DNA from: Deltaproteobacteria bacterium
GTDB taxonomy: Bacteria; Desulfobacterota; Desulfobacteria; Desulfobacterales; ETH-SRB1
Reading direction: 5' to 3'
Length of the DNA stretch: 16,225 nt
Assembly: GCA_019314185.1 (NCBI GenBank)
Contig: JAFCZU010000026.1
Coordinates: 1 to 16,225 of the forward strand
The notes below the pieces were generated by a model. The model saw only the letters and a list, made by a program, of their open reading frames with translations, was not told the origin of the DNA and made no database searches. A program made the translations under genes and the position numbers. This document shows positions 7,248 to 13,832 of this stretch, one piece after another (position 1 is the stretch's first letter; every line of letters begins with the position of its first letter).

Positions 7248-9470
7248 ATGGAAACAAAAATAGCTTTAGCAGGAAATCCAAACTCCGGCAAAACCACCCT
7301 TTTCAACGAGCTTACCGGCGCTCGTCAGCATGTGGGCAATTATCCGGGAGTTACTGTGGAAAAGAAAGAAGGCACACATGTCCATGATGGACATCACATA
7401 CATATTGTGGATCTTCCGGGGGCATATTCTCTTACAGCGTATTCCCTCGAAGAAGTGGTTGCCAGGGATTTTCTAATTAATGAAAAACCGGATGTGGTCA
7501 TTGATATAATCGATTCGTCAAACCTGGAGAGAAACCTTTACCTTGCGATTCAATTTCTTGAAATGGGCATTCCCCTGTGTATCGCTCTCAACATGATCGA
7601 TGTGGCTGAAAAAAGAGGAATTAAAATTAATGCGGAAAAACTTTCAACGCTGTTAGGGGTTCCAGTTGTTCCAACAATTGCCAGAACCGGTAAGGGAAAA
7701 AATAATCTCATAGACGCAGCCGTAAAGGTGGCTCAGGGAAAAAGAAAGCAGAATAATCTTAAAATATCCTACGGAGACAATCTGGACAGAGCGCTTCTTG
7801 AAATGGAAGAGGAAATCAAGGCCAATGAATTTTTAATTCATACATACAGGGCGCGCTGGATTGCCTTAAAATATCTGGAAGATGACAAACAGATTCTGTC
7901 AAAAGGACGAAAAAATAATCCTTCTCTGTCTGCAAAGCTTGAGAAAATGGTGAAGAAGGTTTCACAGCATTTGGAGAGAACCCTGAACACCTATCCTGAA
8001 GCCATGATTGCAGATCAACGATACGGTTATATTAACTCTATTATAAAGCAAGGAGTTGTTCAGCAGAAGCAAGATCAAAACAGGCTCTATACGTCTGATA
8101 AGATAGATCTGGTTGTCACCAACCGTTTTCTTGGTCCTATCATTATGCTGGCAGCGCTTATGGGACTGTATCATTTTACGTTTACCTACAGCGAAATTCC
8201 GGTGAGCTTGTTCGAAAGCTTTTTCGGATGGCTTGGGAATGCGGCATCTGTCCACCTGCCTGACGGCCTTCTTAAATCTCTTGTTGTTTCGGGTATCATT
8301 GACGGTGTTGGAGGCGTTCTTGGGTTTGTGCCGCTTATTATGTTCATGTTTTTCGGAATTGCCCTGTTGGAGGATTCAGGATATCTCGCCAGAGTTGCCT
8401 TCATGTTGGACAGGATATTCAGGGTCTTCGGTCTTCACGGCAGTTCAGTCATGGCCTTTATCGTATCCGGCGGTATTGCCGGAGGCTGCGCTGTGCCCGG
8501 TGTCATGGCAACCCGTACCATTAAATCACCGCGTGAACGTCTGGCGACATTGCTCACGGTTCCATTTATGAATTGCGGGGCAAAGCTGCCGGTCTTTGCG
8601 CTTTTAATTGCGGCTTTTTTTCCGAAAAACGAGGCAACAATGATGCTGATCATTACAATTATTGCCTGGCTGGGCGCCCTGCTTGTTGCAAAATTATTGA
8701 GAGTCACGGTTATTAAAGGAGAATCCGCTCCTTTTATCATGGAGCTTCCCCCGTACCGTTTCCCAACATTTAAAGGGCTGGCCATACACACCTGGGAAAG
8801 GACATGGCAATATATTAAAAAGGCAGGAACGGTTATTCTCGGTGTTTCAATTATTCTGTGGGCAATGATGACCTTTCCCGGTTTGCCGGATTCTAAAGTA
8901 CAGGAATTTGAATACCAGCGTGAAGCTGCAAAGGCGTCAGCCCCTATGACTATTGTCAGAGGATTGGAGGAAGCTGGTGAAGAGACCGGATTTTCTCAAG
9001 AAGCGCAGGATCTGAAAAATCGGCTGATACTCATTGATTTACGGGAAGCGGAAGAGGGCTTAAGAAATTCCGCGGCCGGCCGTTTTGGAATAGCCCTGGA
9101 GGGTATATCGAAGTGGGCGGGCTTTGACTGGCGTACCAATATTGCCCTCGTGGGTGGTTTCGCAGCCAAGGAAGTGGTTATTTCGGCCCTGGGCACTGCT
9201 TATTCCCTGGGTGAGGTTGACCCGGAGGAGAGTGACTCTCTTTCTGAAATTCTGACCAAAACCCCGGGCTGGAGCCCGCTTGTCGCATTGAGCCTGATCA
9301 TTTTTACCATTTTCTACGCACCCTGTTTTGTTACTGTGGTCATGATTGTGAGAGAATCCGGTTCGTGGAAATGGGGAGCTTTTTCCATGGCGTTTAACAC
9401 GACTCTGGCCTTTGTGTTGGCTGTGTTTGTATTTCAAATCGGTTCGACAATGGGTATATTGGGAGGTTGA
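7248..9470 (+). CDS. feoB: Ferrous iron transport protein B, GTP-driven Fe(II) transporter
   Basis: A full-length 740-residue FeoB. The N-terminal G domain has G1 GNPNSGKTT (9-17), G2 NYPGVTVE (31-38), G3 DLPG (55-58) and G4 NMID (115-118), followed by a helical GDI-like segment to about residue 270. The membrane part starts near 285 and contains the two Gate regions, with GGIAGGCAVPGVMATRT and PFMNCGAKLPVF carrying the conserved cysteines thought to line the iron path. A charged soluble loop (about 550-620, rich in Glu) sits between membrane segments. FeoB imports Fe(II) across the inner membrane in anoxic or low-oxygen cells. It is in one unit with feoA2; a very short ORF with a strong ribosome binding site follows. 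Confidence 0.96.
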   Translation: METKIALAGNPNSGKTTLFNELTGARQHVGNYPGVTVEKKEGTHVHDGHHIHIVDLPGAYSLTAYSLEEVVARDFLINEKPDVVIDIIDSSNLERNLYLAIQFLEMGIPLCIALNMIDVAEKRGIKINAEKLSTLLGVPVVPTIARTGKGKNNLIDAAVKVAQGKRKQNNLKISYGDNLDRALLEMEEEIKANEFLIHTYRARWIALKYLEDDKQILSKGRKNNPSLSAKLEKMVKKVSQHLERTLNTYPEAMIADQRYGYINSIIKQGVVQQKQDQNRLYTSDKIDLVVTNRFLGPIIMLAALMGLYHFTFTYSEIPVSLFESFFGWLGNAASVHLPDGLLKSLVVSGIIDGVGGVLGFVPLIMFMFFGIALLEDSGYLARVAFMLDRIFRVFGLHGSSVMAFIVSGGIAGGCAVPGVMATRTIKSPRERLATLLTVPFMNCGAKLPVFALLIAAFFPKNEATMMLIITIIAWLGALLVAKLLRVTVIKGESAPFIMELPPYRFPTFKGLAIHTWERTWQYIKKAGTVILGVSIILWAMMTFPGLPDSKVQEFEYQREAAKASAPMTIVRGLEEAGEETGFSQEAQDLKNRLILIDLREAEEGLRNSAAGRFGIALEGISKWAGFDWRTNIALVGGFAAKEVVISALGTAYSLGEVDPEESDSLSEILTKTPGWSPLVALSLIIFTIFYAPCFVTVVMIVRESGSWKWGAFSMAFNTTLAFVLAVFVFQIGSTMGILGG

Positions 9471-9472
9471 AG

Positions 9473-9556
9473 ATGGATGTATTACTTGCTTTATACTTGA
9501 ATATAGCAGAAACAATTACGAAAATAAAACCCGCGCTATTGTGGGACTCATTTTAA
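9473..9556 (+). CDS. Possible 27-residue peptide directly after feoB
   Basis: GGAGG at 9462-9466 stands six bases before an ATG at 9473, and 27 codons follow to TAA at 9554-9556. The peptide begins MDVLLALYLNIAETITKIKP and is partly hydrophobic. It lies where feoC or a Cys-rich FeoB-associated small membrane protein often sits, but has no cysteine and is too short for those families. It could be a genuine small protein, a decayed remnant, or a chance ORF. The remaining sequence to 9635 shows no other clear feature. Confidence 0.35.
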   Translation: MDVLLALYLNIAETITKIKPALLWDSF

Positions 9557-9635
9557 CCGGACAGATTAATTATTTCTGACGAACTGAAATTATTGTTTGA
9601 ATAACAGTTAGTTTAAAAGTAGCATTATTAATAAT

Positions 9636-10982
9636 ATGCATAATCAAGAACGGGACATAATCCTTGATTCGATTACCGAGGGCGTTTTTACCGTGGATTG
9701 CTATTGGCGTGTTACATCCTTTAACAGGGCTGCTGAAACCATAACCGGAATCTCTCGAGAGGAGGCGCTTGGTCAGCCGTGCAAGGATATTCTGCGGGCG
9801 GATATCTGTGAAGGGGATTGCGCTCTTCAGGAAACTATTCGCACAGGGAAACCGATTGCAGGCAAAGGAGTGACGATTCTTGATGCTGATGGGAATCGTC
9901 ACCCTATCAGCATCTCCACCGCTATTTTGAAGAACAACGAAGGCCGGATTATAGGAGGTGTCGAGACTTTTCGAGATCTTACGATGATCGAACAGCTTCG
10001 AAAGGATATTGAGCGCAACTACTCCTTTGAGGATATCATTAGTCGCAGCCACCGTATGCGTGAGATCTTTGATGTCATTCCCCGGGTTGCTGACAGCAGA
10101 AGCACTGTGTTAATACAGGGTAAGAGCGGAACAGGAAAGGAGCTTGTTGCCAGGGCTATTCACAAACTGAGTCCTCGCGGGAGCAGGCCTTTTGTTGCTG
10201 TCAATTGCGGGGCGCTTCCGGACACGCTTTTGGAATCAGAACTTTTTGGTTACAAAGCAGGCGCTTTTACTGATGCCAGAAAGGATAAGCCAGGACGTTT
10301 TGCCCTTGCGGAGGGCGGGACTCTTTTTCTTGATGAAATTGGTGATGTCTCACCAGCTTTACAGATTCGCCTGTTACGTTTTTTGCAGGAACGGGTTTAT
10401 GAACCATTAGGTTCTGTCCAATCAATTAAGGCAGATGTGCGGGTTATCGCTGCAACCAATAAGAATCTGACAATTTTGGTTGGGGATGGTAAATTTCGCG
10501 AGGACCTTTTTTACCGGATCAACGTGGTGCGAATTGATCTCCCACCTCTTCGAGAGCGCATGGAAGATATCCCGCTTCTTGTCGACCACTTCATAGCGCG
10601 TATGAACCGCATGCAGGGCAAAAAAGTGACGGGTATTGCCGACGAGGTGCTTACCTGTCTGATGTCTTATAATTATCCGGGTAATGTGCGTGAGTTGGAA
10701 AATATTATTGAGCGGGCTTTTGTGTTCTGTTCTTCAGGAGAGATTGAATCAAAGCATCTTCCTGAACCGTTATGCGGCAAGGCTTGTGTGGAATATCCCA
10801 GGCAGGCGGAATTTGTGAGCTTCAAACAGATGGAAGCCGCTTTTCTGATGAATGCGTTGCGACGTAATAACTGGAACCGTTTAAAGACGGCTATGCAATT
10901 AGGCATACACAAGACTACACTTTTCCGAAAAATCAAGTCTCTGGGACTTGAAATTCCTTCTTCCGGTAAACAATCCCGATGA
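9636..10982 (+). CDS. PAS-containing sigma54-dependent transcriptional activator
   Basis: A 448-residue enhancer-binding protein. A PAS domain (about 5-118) carries three cysteines, Cys49, Cys58 and Cys62, in PCKDILRADICEGDC, which suggests redox, metal or Fe-S sensing (inference). The AAA+ domain (about 132-365) has Walker A GKSGTGKE (163-170), Walker B TLFLDEIGD, the REDLFYRINV sensor region and the NYPGNVRELEN motif. The sigma54-contacting loop reads GAFTDA (209-214) instead of GAFTGA. A Fis-type helix-turn-helix ends the protein (about 395-437, NRLKTAMQLGIHKTTLFRKI). No response-regulator domain is present, so activity is probably set by the PAS domain. No good ribosome binding site precedes ATG 9636, but no nearby alternative start is better. 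The adjacent sigma54 promoter and dyads at 10998-11149 are its likely target. Confidence 0.92.
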   Translation: MHNQERDIILDSITEGVFTVDCYWRVTSFNRAAETITGISREEALGQPCKDILRADICEGDCALQETIRTGKPIAGKGVTILDADGNRHPISISTAILKNNEGRIIGGVETFRDLTMIEQLRKDIERNYSFEDIISRSHRMREIFDVIPRVADSRSTVLIQGKSGTGKELVARAIHKLSPRGSRPFVAVNCGALPDTLLESELFGYKAGAFTDARKDKPGRFALAEGGTLFLDEIGDVSPALQIRLLRFLQERVYEPLGSVQSIKADVRVIAATNKNLTILVGDGKFREDLFYRINVVRIDLPPLRERMEDIPLLVDHFIARMNRMQGKKVTGIADEVLTCLMSYNYPGNVRELENIIERAFVFCSSGEIESKHLPEPLCGKACVEYPRQAEFVSFKQMEAAFLMNALRRNNWNRLKTAMQLGIHKTTLFRKIKSLGLEIPSSGKQSR

Positions 10983-10997
10983 TTTTTTTCTTTCACT

Positions 10998-11014
10998 GGT
11001 GCGATTGTGCTACC
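10998..11014 (+). promoter_or_regulatory. Upstream activator site 1 (imperfect dyad)
   Basis: GGTGCGATTGTGCTACC is an imperfect version of site 2, with one base missing in the left half. It begins 16 bases after the stop of the sigma54 activator gene. GCGATTRTGCTAC is shared with site 2 at a distance of exactly 33 bp, about three helical turns, as expected for an activator binding two sites on the same DNA face. Confidence 0.6.
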
Positions 11015-11029
11015 TGACCACTCATAAAG

Positions 11030-11047
11030 GGTAGCGATTATGCTACT
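11030..11047 (+). promoter_or_regulatory. Upstream activator site 2 (perfect GTAGC dyad)
   Basis: GGTAGCGATTATGCTACT contains the perfect inverted repeat GTAGC-GATTAT-GCTAC. Its centre is about 97 bp upstream of the -24 element at 11135, a normal enhancer distance for sigma54 activators. Binding by the Fis-type domain of the adjacent regulator is inferred from position and symmetry. Confidence 0.65.
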
Positions 11048-11080
11048 TAACTTCACCTGTTTTGCCACACGCCTGATATA

Positions 11081-11093
11081 TAACCTGATGATT
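11081..11093 (-). promoter_or_regulatory. Possible IHF site between enhancer and promoter
   Basis: On the minus strand the sequence reads AATCATCAGGTTA, which fits the IHF consensus WATCARNNNNTTR at all defined positions but one. It lies between the paired activator sites and the sigma54 promoter, where IHF-assisted looping is usual. The consensus is degenerate, so this is a tentative call. Confidence 0.35.
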
Positions 11094-11133
11094 ATAAACG
11101 ATTTCTAATTAAAGTGTTGTTTTGCTGTTGGTG

Positions 11134-11149
11134 TGGTACGAGAATTGCT
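11134..11149 (+). promoter_or_regulatory. Sigma54 (-24/-12) promoter
   Basis: TGGTACGAGAATTGCT matches the sigma54 consensus TGGCACGNNNNTTGCW at every defined position except one (T for C at position 4), with correct spacing between the GG and GC dinucleotides. Transcription would start near 11160, giving a leader of roughly 85 bases before the NifX-like gene. The activator gene immediately upstream and its two dyad sites make this the most convincing promoter in the window. Confidence 0.8.
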
Positions 11150-11205
11150 TTGTTAATTAAAATGTTAAAGGCTTTTAGATAGTTCTTTTAGTGCGGCTTA
11201 TTCTT

Positions 11206-11240
11206 CTCTCCCAATCGTGGGAGAGGGCCAGGGTGAGGAG
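11206..11240 (+). repeat. REP-like hairpin in the leader of the NifX-like gene
   Basis: CTCTCCCA-ATCG-TGGGAGAG is a perfect 8-bp stem with a 4-base loop (11206-11225), followed by GGCCAGGGTGAGGAG. The combination resembles the dispersed proteobacterial repeat CTCTCCC...GGGAGAGGGCCAGGGTGAGGG. Its last bases (GAGGAG, 11235-11240) provide the ribosome binding site for the ATG at 11247, so the repeat has become part of a functional leader and may affect translation or RNA stability. Confidence 0.6.
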
Positions 11241-11246
11241 ATAACA

Positions 11247-11636
11247 ATGATAGTGGCAATTTCTGTATGGTCTGACCAGGTTTCTACTGTCTTTGACTTT
11301 GCGCGTCACATCCTTTTGGTGGAGTTGGATGGTGGTAACGAGATTGGTCGGAGCGAACACCCTCTTAAAGAAGGGTCACTGATCTTTCCGGCCGGGGAAT
11401 TGTCACGCTTTGGTGTTGATGTGCTGATTTGCGGAGCAATCTCCCGTTCCATGGCCAGAATTGTGGAAAGTTATGGGATTGAAATCATTCCGTTCGTCCG
11501 CGGTACCGTAAATGATGTGTTGAGTGCATACTTGACCGGTCAGCTCGCAGATTCATGTTTCTGTCTTCCAGGTTGTCGGCCTGGCACGAGGAGGGATTGG
11601 AGACGGAGGCATTGTTTTAGGGGCGGCCGCTGGTGA
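11247..11636 (+). CDS. NifX/NifB-type (dinitrogenase Fe-Mo cofactor biosynthesis) domain protein
   Basis: A 129-residue single-domain protein counted from ATG 11247, which follows GAGGAG; the GTG at 11217 lies inside the repeat hairpin and is unlikely. The fold is the NifX/ORP type: MIVAISVW, FDFARHILLVEL, a central GVDVLICGAISRSMARIVE helix-strand pair, then VNDVLSAYLTGQL. The C-terminus has FCLPGC and an Arg-rich tail, as seen in small NifX-like proteins outside nitrogen fixation. Family members bind metal or metal-sulfur clusters in the cytoplasm. It is the first gene after the sigma54 promoter and is followed at 22 bases by a DUF89 gene. No nif structural genes are in the window, so a role in nitrogen fixation is not supported. 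Confidence 0.82.
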   Translation: MIVAISVWSDQVSTVFDFARHILLVELDGGNEIGRSEHPLKEGSLIFPAGELSRFGVDVLICGAISRSMARIVESYGIEIIPFVRGTVNDVLSAYLTGQLADSCFCLPGCRPGTRRDWRRRHCFRGGRW

Positions 11637-11658
11637 AAGGGAGCGCTGGGTGTAAATT

Positions 11659-12543
11659 ATGAAAACTTATTTTGAATGTATTCCATGTCTTCTTCGACAG
11701 ACTTTTGAGGCAGCCAGACTTACGACTGATGATGAGACGATCCACGAGCAGGTGCTCCGTAAGGTGTTGCGTGCAGCAAGCGAGATGAATCTGCGGGAAT
11801 CTCCCCCGTTTATGGCTCAACGTATCCACCGCCTGATTCGTCAGATGACAGGCAACAATGACCCGTACTGTGACATCAAGGATCGTTTCAACCATTTCGC
11901 TTTAGCGCTTTATCCGGAGCTTAAAGAGGGTATCGAGTTGTCTCGCAAGCCATTGGATACGGCAATTCGCCTGGCTATTGCTGGCAATATCATCGATTCC
12001 GGTGTAAATCATCATATAGACGAGACACATGTTCACAATGCAATTGAGCATGCGTTGACAGCGCCGCTTGCAGGAGATCCGGAAGAGTTTCGCGAAGCAG
12101 TATCTGAGGCAAAAGATATCCTCTATCTAACGGACAATGCCGGGGAAATTGTTTTTGACCGCTTGCTCATTGAGCAAATGCCGCTCGAGAAAATAACCCT
12201 TGCAGTAAAGGGGAGCCCGATTATTAACGATGCTTGCATTGTTGACGCTCAAGCAACAGGTATGGCTGACCTTGTTGAAGTTATTGATAACGGTTCTGAC
12301 GCCCCTGGTACCATTCTGGGTGAATGTTCAGAAGGATTTAAACGGCGGTTTGAAAACGCTGATCTGATCATAGCAAAGGGGCAGGGGAACTACGAAACCC
12401 TCAGCGATGTTAAAAAGGACATTTTTTTTATGCTCAAGGCAAAGTGTCCTGTAATCGCTCACCACGTCGGCTGTGAGGTGGGTAGTCTGGTTTTTCTCAG
12501 AAGTGCCTCAGGGGATAGCGTCTATGGTGGGGAAAAAATGTAA
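11659..12543 (+). CDS. DUF89 family protein, probable metal-dependent phosphatase
   Basis: A 294-residue canonical DUF89 protein of the short bacterial/archaeal type. The N-terminus MKTYFECIPCLLRQ carries the CxxC pair (Cys7, Cys10) typical of this subgroup. The metal-binding core is LTDNAGEIVFD with Asp159 and Asn160, and VIDNGSDAPGT with Asp214. LIIAKGQGNYETLSD carries the conserved Lys, and AKCPVIAHHVGCEVGSLVF is the usual ending. Characterised DUF89 proteins are Mn- or Ni-dependent phosphatases, several in metabolite damage control. Its position between a NifX-like protein and small metal-binding proteins suggests a link to cofactor or metal handling, which is inference. It shares motifs with the larger divergent protein at 1463. 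Confidence 0.9.
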   Translation: MKTYFECIPCLLRQTFEAARLTTDDETIHEQVLRKVLRAASEMNLRESPPFMAQRIHRLIRQMTGNNDPYCDIKDRFNHFALALYPELKEGIELSRKPLDTAIRLAIAGNIIDSGVNHHIDETHVHNAIEHALTAPLAGDPEEFREAVSEAKDILYLTDNAGEIVFDRLLIEQMPLEKITLAVKGSPIINDACIVDAQATGMADLVEVIDNGSDAPGTILGECSEGFKRRFENADLIIAKGQGNYETLSDVKKDIFFMLKAKCPVIAHHVGCEVGSLVFLRSASGDSVYGGEKM

Positions 12544-12557
12544 AGGAGGTGATAGAA

Positions 12558-12749
12558 ATGCCAAGAGGTAATGGAACAGGACCGCCTCAAGGTAGAGGCG
12601 GCGGCGGAAGAATGGGTGGTCCATTTGCCGCAGGGCCGGACGGGGTGTGTGTTTGTCCGAAATGCGGACACAGGGTTTCGCATGTTCGCGAGCAACCCTG
12701 CAACAAGATGGCTTGTCCAAAATGTGGTACTGCAATGACAAGAGGTTAA
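12558..12749 (+). CDS. Small glycine-rich zinc-ribbon protein
   Basis: A 63-residue protein counted from ATG 12558; a perfect AGGAGGTGAT ribosome binding site precedes it and the in-frame GTG at 12549 is part of that site. It starts MPRGNGTGPPQGRGGGGRMG, the same type of glycine-rich opening as the next gene. Two CPKCG knuckles follow (VCVCPKCGHRV and ACPKCGTAM) with another Cys between them, a pattern for one zinc or iron site of rubredoxin or zinc-ribbon type. It lies 14 bases after the DUF89 gene and is surely in the same operon. The partner is unknown. Confidence 0.8.
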   Translation: MPRGNGTGPPQGRGGGGRMGGPFAAGPDGVCVCPKCGHRVSHVREQPCNKMACPKCGTAMTRG

Positions 12750-12773
12750 TGATTTTTAAAAGGAGGGAGAATT

Positions 12774-13136
12774 ATGCCAGGTGGAGATGGAACAGGCCCG
12801 GTTGGACTGGGGCCAATGACAGGACGCGCAGCTGGTTACTGTGCAGGATATGGGACTCCGGGTTTTACGACCGGTATGCCTATACGTGAGTTTGGCAGAT
12901 GGCCGCGCGGTGGTGGCAGGGGACGACGAAATCGATTCTACGCTACTGGACTTACCGGTTGGCAAAGATCCGCGTATGGTTACCCGGGTGGTTCATATGG
13001 AATGCCCTATGGAGAACCACTCGGTCCGACCCCTACCAGAGAGCAAGAACTCAATGTACTCAAGGAGCAGGCTGAAGATCTTGAAGATACGCTTAACGGG
13101 ATCAAAAAGCGTATTGAGGAGATAGAAAAGAAATAA
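12774..13136 (+). CDS. DUF5320-type glycine-rich protein with C-terminal coiled coil
   Basis: A 120-residue protein. The N-terminal MPGGDGTGPVGLGPMTGRAA is the signature of DUF5320-type proteins found near NifX, Mrp and ferredoxin genes in anaerobes. A Gly/Arg/Tyr-rich low-complexity middle (about 20-85) is followed by a short coiled coil (about 87-120, EQELNVLKEQAEDLEDTLNG and on). AAAGGAGGG stands before the ATG. Only one cysteine is present (Cys24 region, AGYCAGYG). Function is unknown; the shared N-terminal type with the preceding small protein suggests both dock to the same partner. Confidence 0.8.
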   Translation: MPGGDGTGPVGLGPMTGRAAGYCAGYGTPGFTTGMPIREFGRWPRGGGRGRRNRFYATGLTGWQRSAYGYPGGSYGMPYGEPLGPTPTREQELNVLKEQAEDLEDTLNGIKKRIEEIEKK

Positions 13137-13161
13137 GGGTTATAACAGTAGAACAGTATGG

Positions 13162-13190
13162 CGGAGCAGGGTAGCAGCTACTCTGCTCCG
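13162..13190 (+). terminator. Strong 13-bp hairpin after the DUF5320 gene
   Basis: CGGAGCAGGGTAG pairs with CTACTCTGCTCCG around a CAG loop, a 13-bp stem with a single G-T wobble, 25 bases after the DUF5320 stop. No T-run follows, so it may not end transcription alone. It could be a processing or stability element that lowers expression of the ferredoxin-CDF part relative to the NifX-DUF89 part. Confidence 0.6.
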
Positions 13191-13202
13191 TAAACATACA
13201 GC

Positions 13203-13345
13203 GAGACCTTTGCAAAACGCCCCCTTTTGCCCAATTACTGCGTCAGGCTCAAATTTTAAGCCTCGGAATACGGTAGTGTATTCCTACGTTTAAAATTTTC
13301 GCCTTTCTTGTACTTGAACAAAATTGAACATTTTTCAAAGGTTTC
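13203..13345. mobile_element. 143-bp MITE with terminal inverted repeats and 5-bp target duplication
   Basis: The element starts GAGACCTTTGCAAAA and ends TTTTTCAAAGGTTTC, terminal inverted repeats matching at 13 of 15 positions. It is flanked on both sides by ACAGC (13198-13202 and 13346-13350), a direct 5-bp duplication that marks insertion. The whole element is a long imperfect palindrome (arms about 70 bases, roughly 70 percent complementary), with the centre GGAATAC-GGTAGT-GTATTCC. It encodes nothing and needs a transposase in trans. It sits between the DUF5320 and ferredoxin genes. Confidence 0.8.
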
Positions 13346-13442
13346 ACAGCAACAGGACTAAATTAAAATGAGCAGACAGAAGTTTGTTTGAGAAATTTCA
13401 CTTGATTTTTAATAGTTGACACGAAAAAAAGGAGGCTGAAAA

Positions 13443-13817
13443 ATGCCATGGGTTAATCAGGAGATGTGTAATGGTTGCGGTATTTGTATAGATGAATGCC
13501 CGGTGGGAGCGATTACGCTCAATGAAATAGATAAAGCACAGATTGATGAAGAGTCATGTATTCGTTGTGCAAAGTGCCATGATGTTTGTCCTGAGGATGC
13601 AGTGCGGCATGACAGTGAAAAAATTCCGGACCAGGTAGAGGAGAATCTCGAAAAGACCCGTAAACTTTTAAAATACTATGATACCTCTGCTGATCAGCAA
13701 GCGTTTATAGAGCGCATGATACGTTATTTCAACAAAGAACGAAAGGTGACCGAACTTACCATTGAAAAACTGAAAGCTTTAAAAGATGATATGGCCGGAA
13801 GTACCGCATCCTCATGA
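13443..13817 (+). CDS. 2[4Fe-4S] ferredoxin with helical C-terminal extension
   Basis: A 124-residue protein. Two cluster-binding motifs are complete: CNGCGICIDECP (9-20) and CIRCAKCHDVCP (about 40-51), each CxxCxxC...CP, so two [4Fe-4S] clusters are expected. Residues 60-120 are a charged helical extension not found in minimal ferredoxins (short runs such as KTRKLLKYYD and KERKVTELTIEKLKALKDD). AAAGGAGG stands before the ATG at 13443. A TTGACA-like hexamer lies only about 30 bases upstream, too close for a normal promoter, so transcription may come from further up, through or from the MITE. It is 15 bases before the CDF gene and likely coupled to it. Confidence 0.92.
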   Translation: MPWVNQEMCNGCGICIDECPVGAITLNEIDKAQIDEESCIRCAKCHDVCPEDAVRHDSEKIPDQVEENLEKTRKLLKYYDTSADQQAFIERMIRYFNKERKVTELTIEKLKALKDDMAGSTASS

Positions 13818-13832
13818 AAAAGGTGATCGTCT

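Noticed and set aside
9060..9515. A 151-codon minus-strand ORF opposite the end of feoB
   Set aside because: It is antisense to highly conserved FeoB sequence, has no family features, and is explained by the codon bias of the real gene.
9570..10052. A 160-codon minus-strand ORF opposite the PAS region
   Set aside because: It is antisense to a clear PAS-AAA regulator and shows no domain or start signal.
11570..11636. Possible frameshift at the Arg-rich end of the NifX-like protein
   Set aside because: FCLPGC followed by a basic tail is normal for small NifX-like proteins, and the frame closes just before the next gene at a usual spacing.
9636..12543. Nitrogen-fixation cluster
   Set aside because: Only a NifX-like fold is present; nifH, nifD, nifK, nifE, nifN and nifB are not in the window, and NifX-like proteins are common in non-diazotrophs.
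12841..13125. A 94-codon ORF in another frame of the DUF5320 gene
   Set aside because: The DUF5320 frame has the ribosome binding site, the family N-terminus and the coiled coil; the overlapping frame has none of these.
13400..13442. Sigma70 promoter at the TTGACA-like hexamer before the ferredoxin gene
   Set aside because: The hexamer is about 30 bases from the start codon, leaving no room for a -10 element, start site and ribosome binding site.
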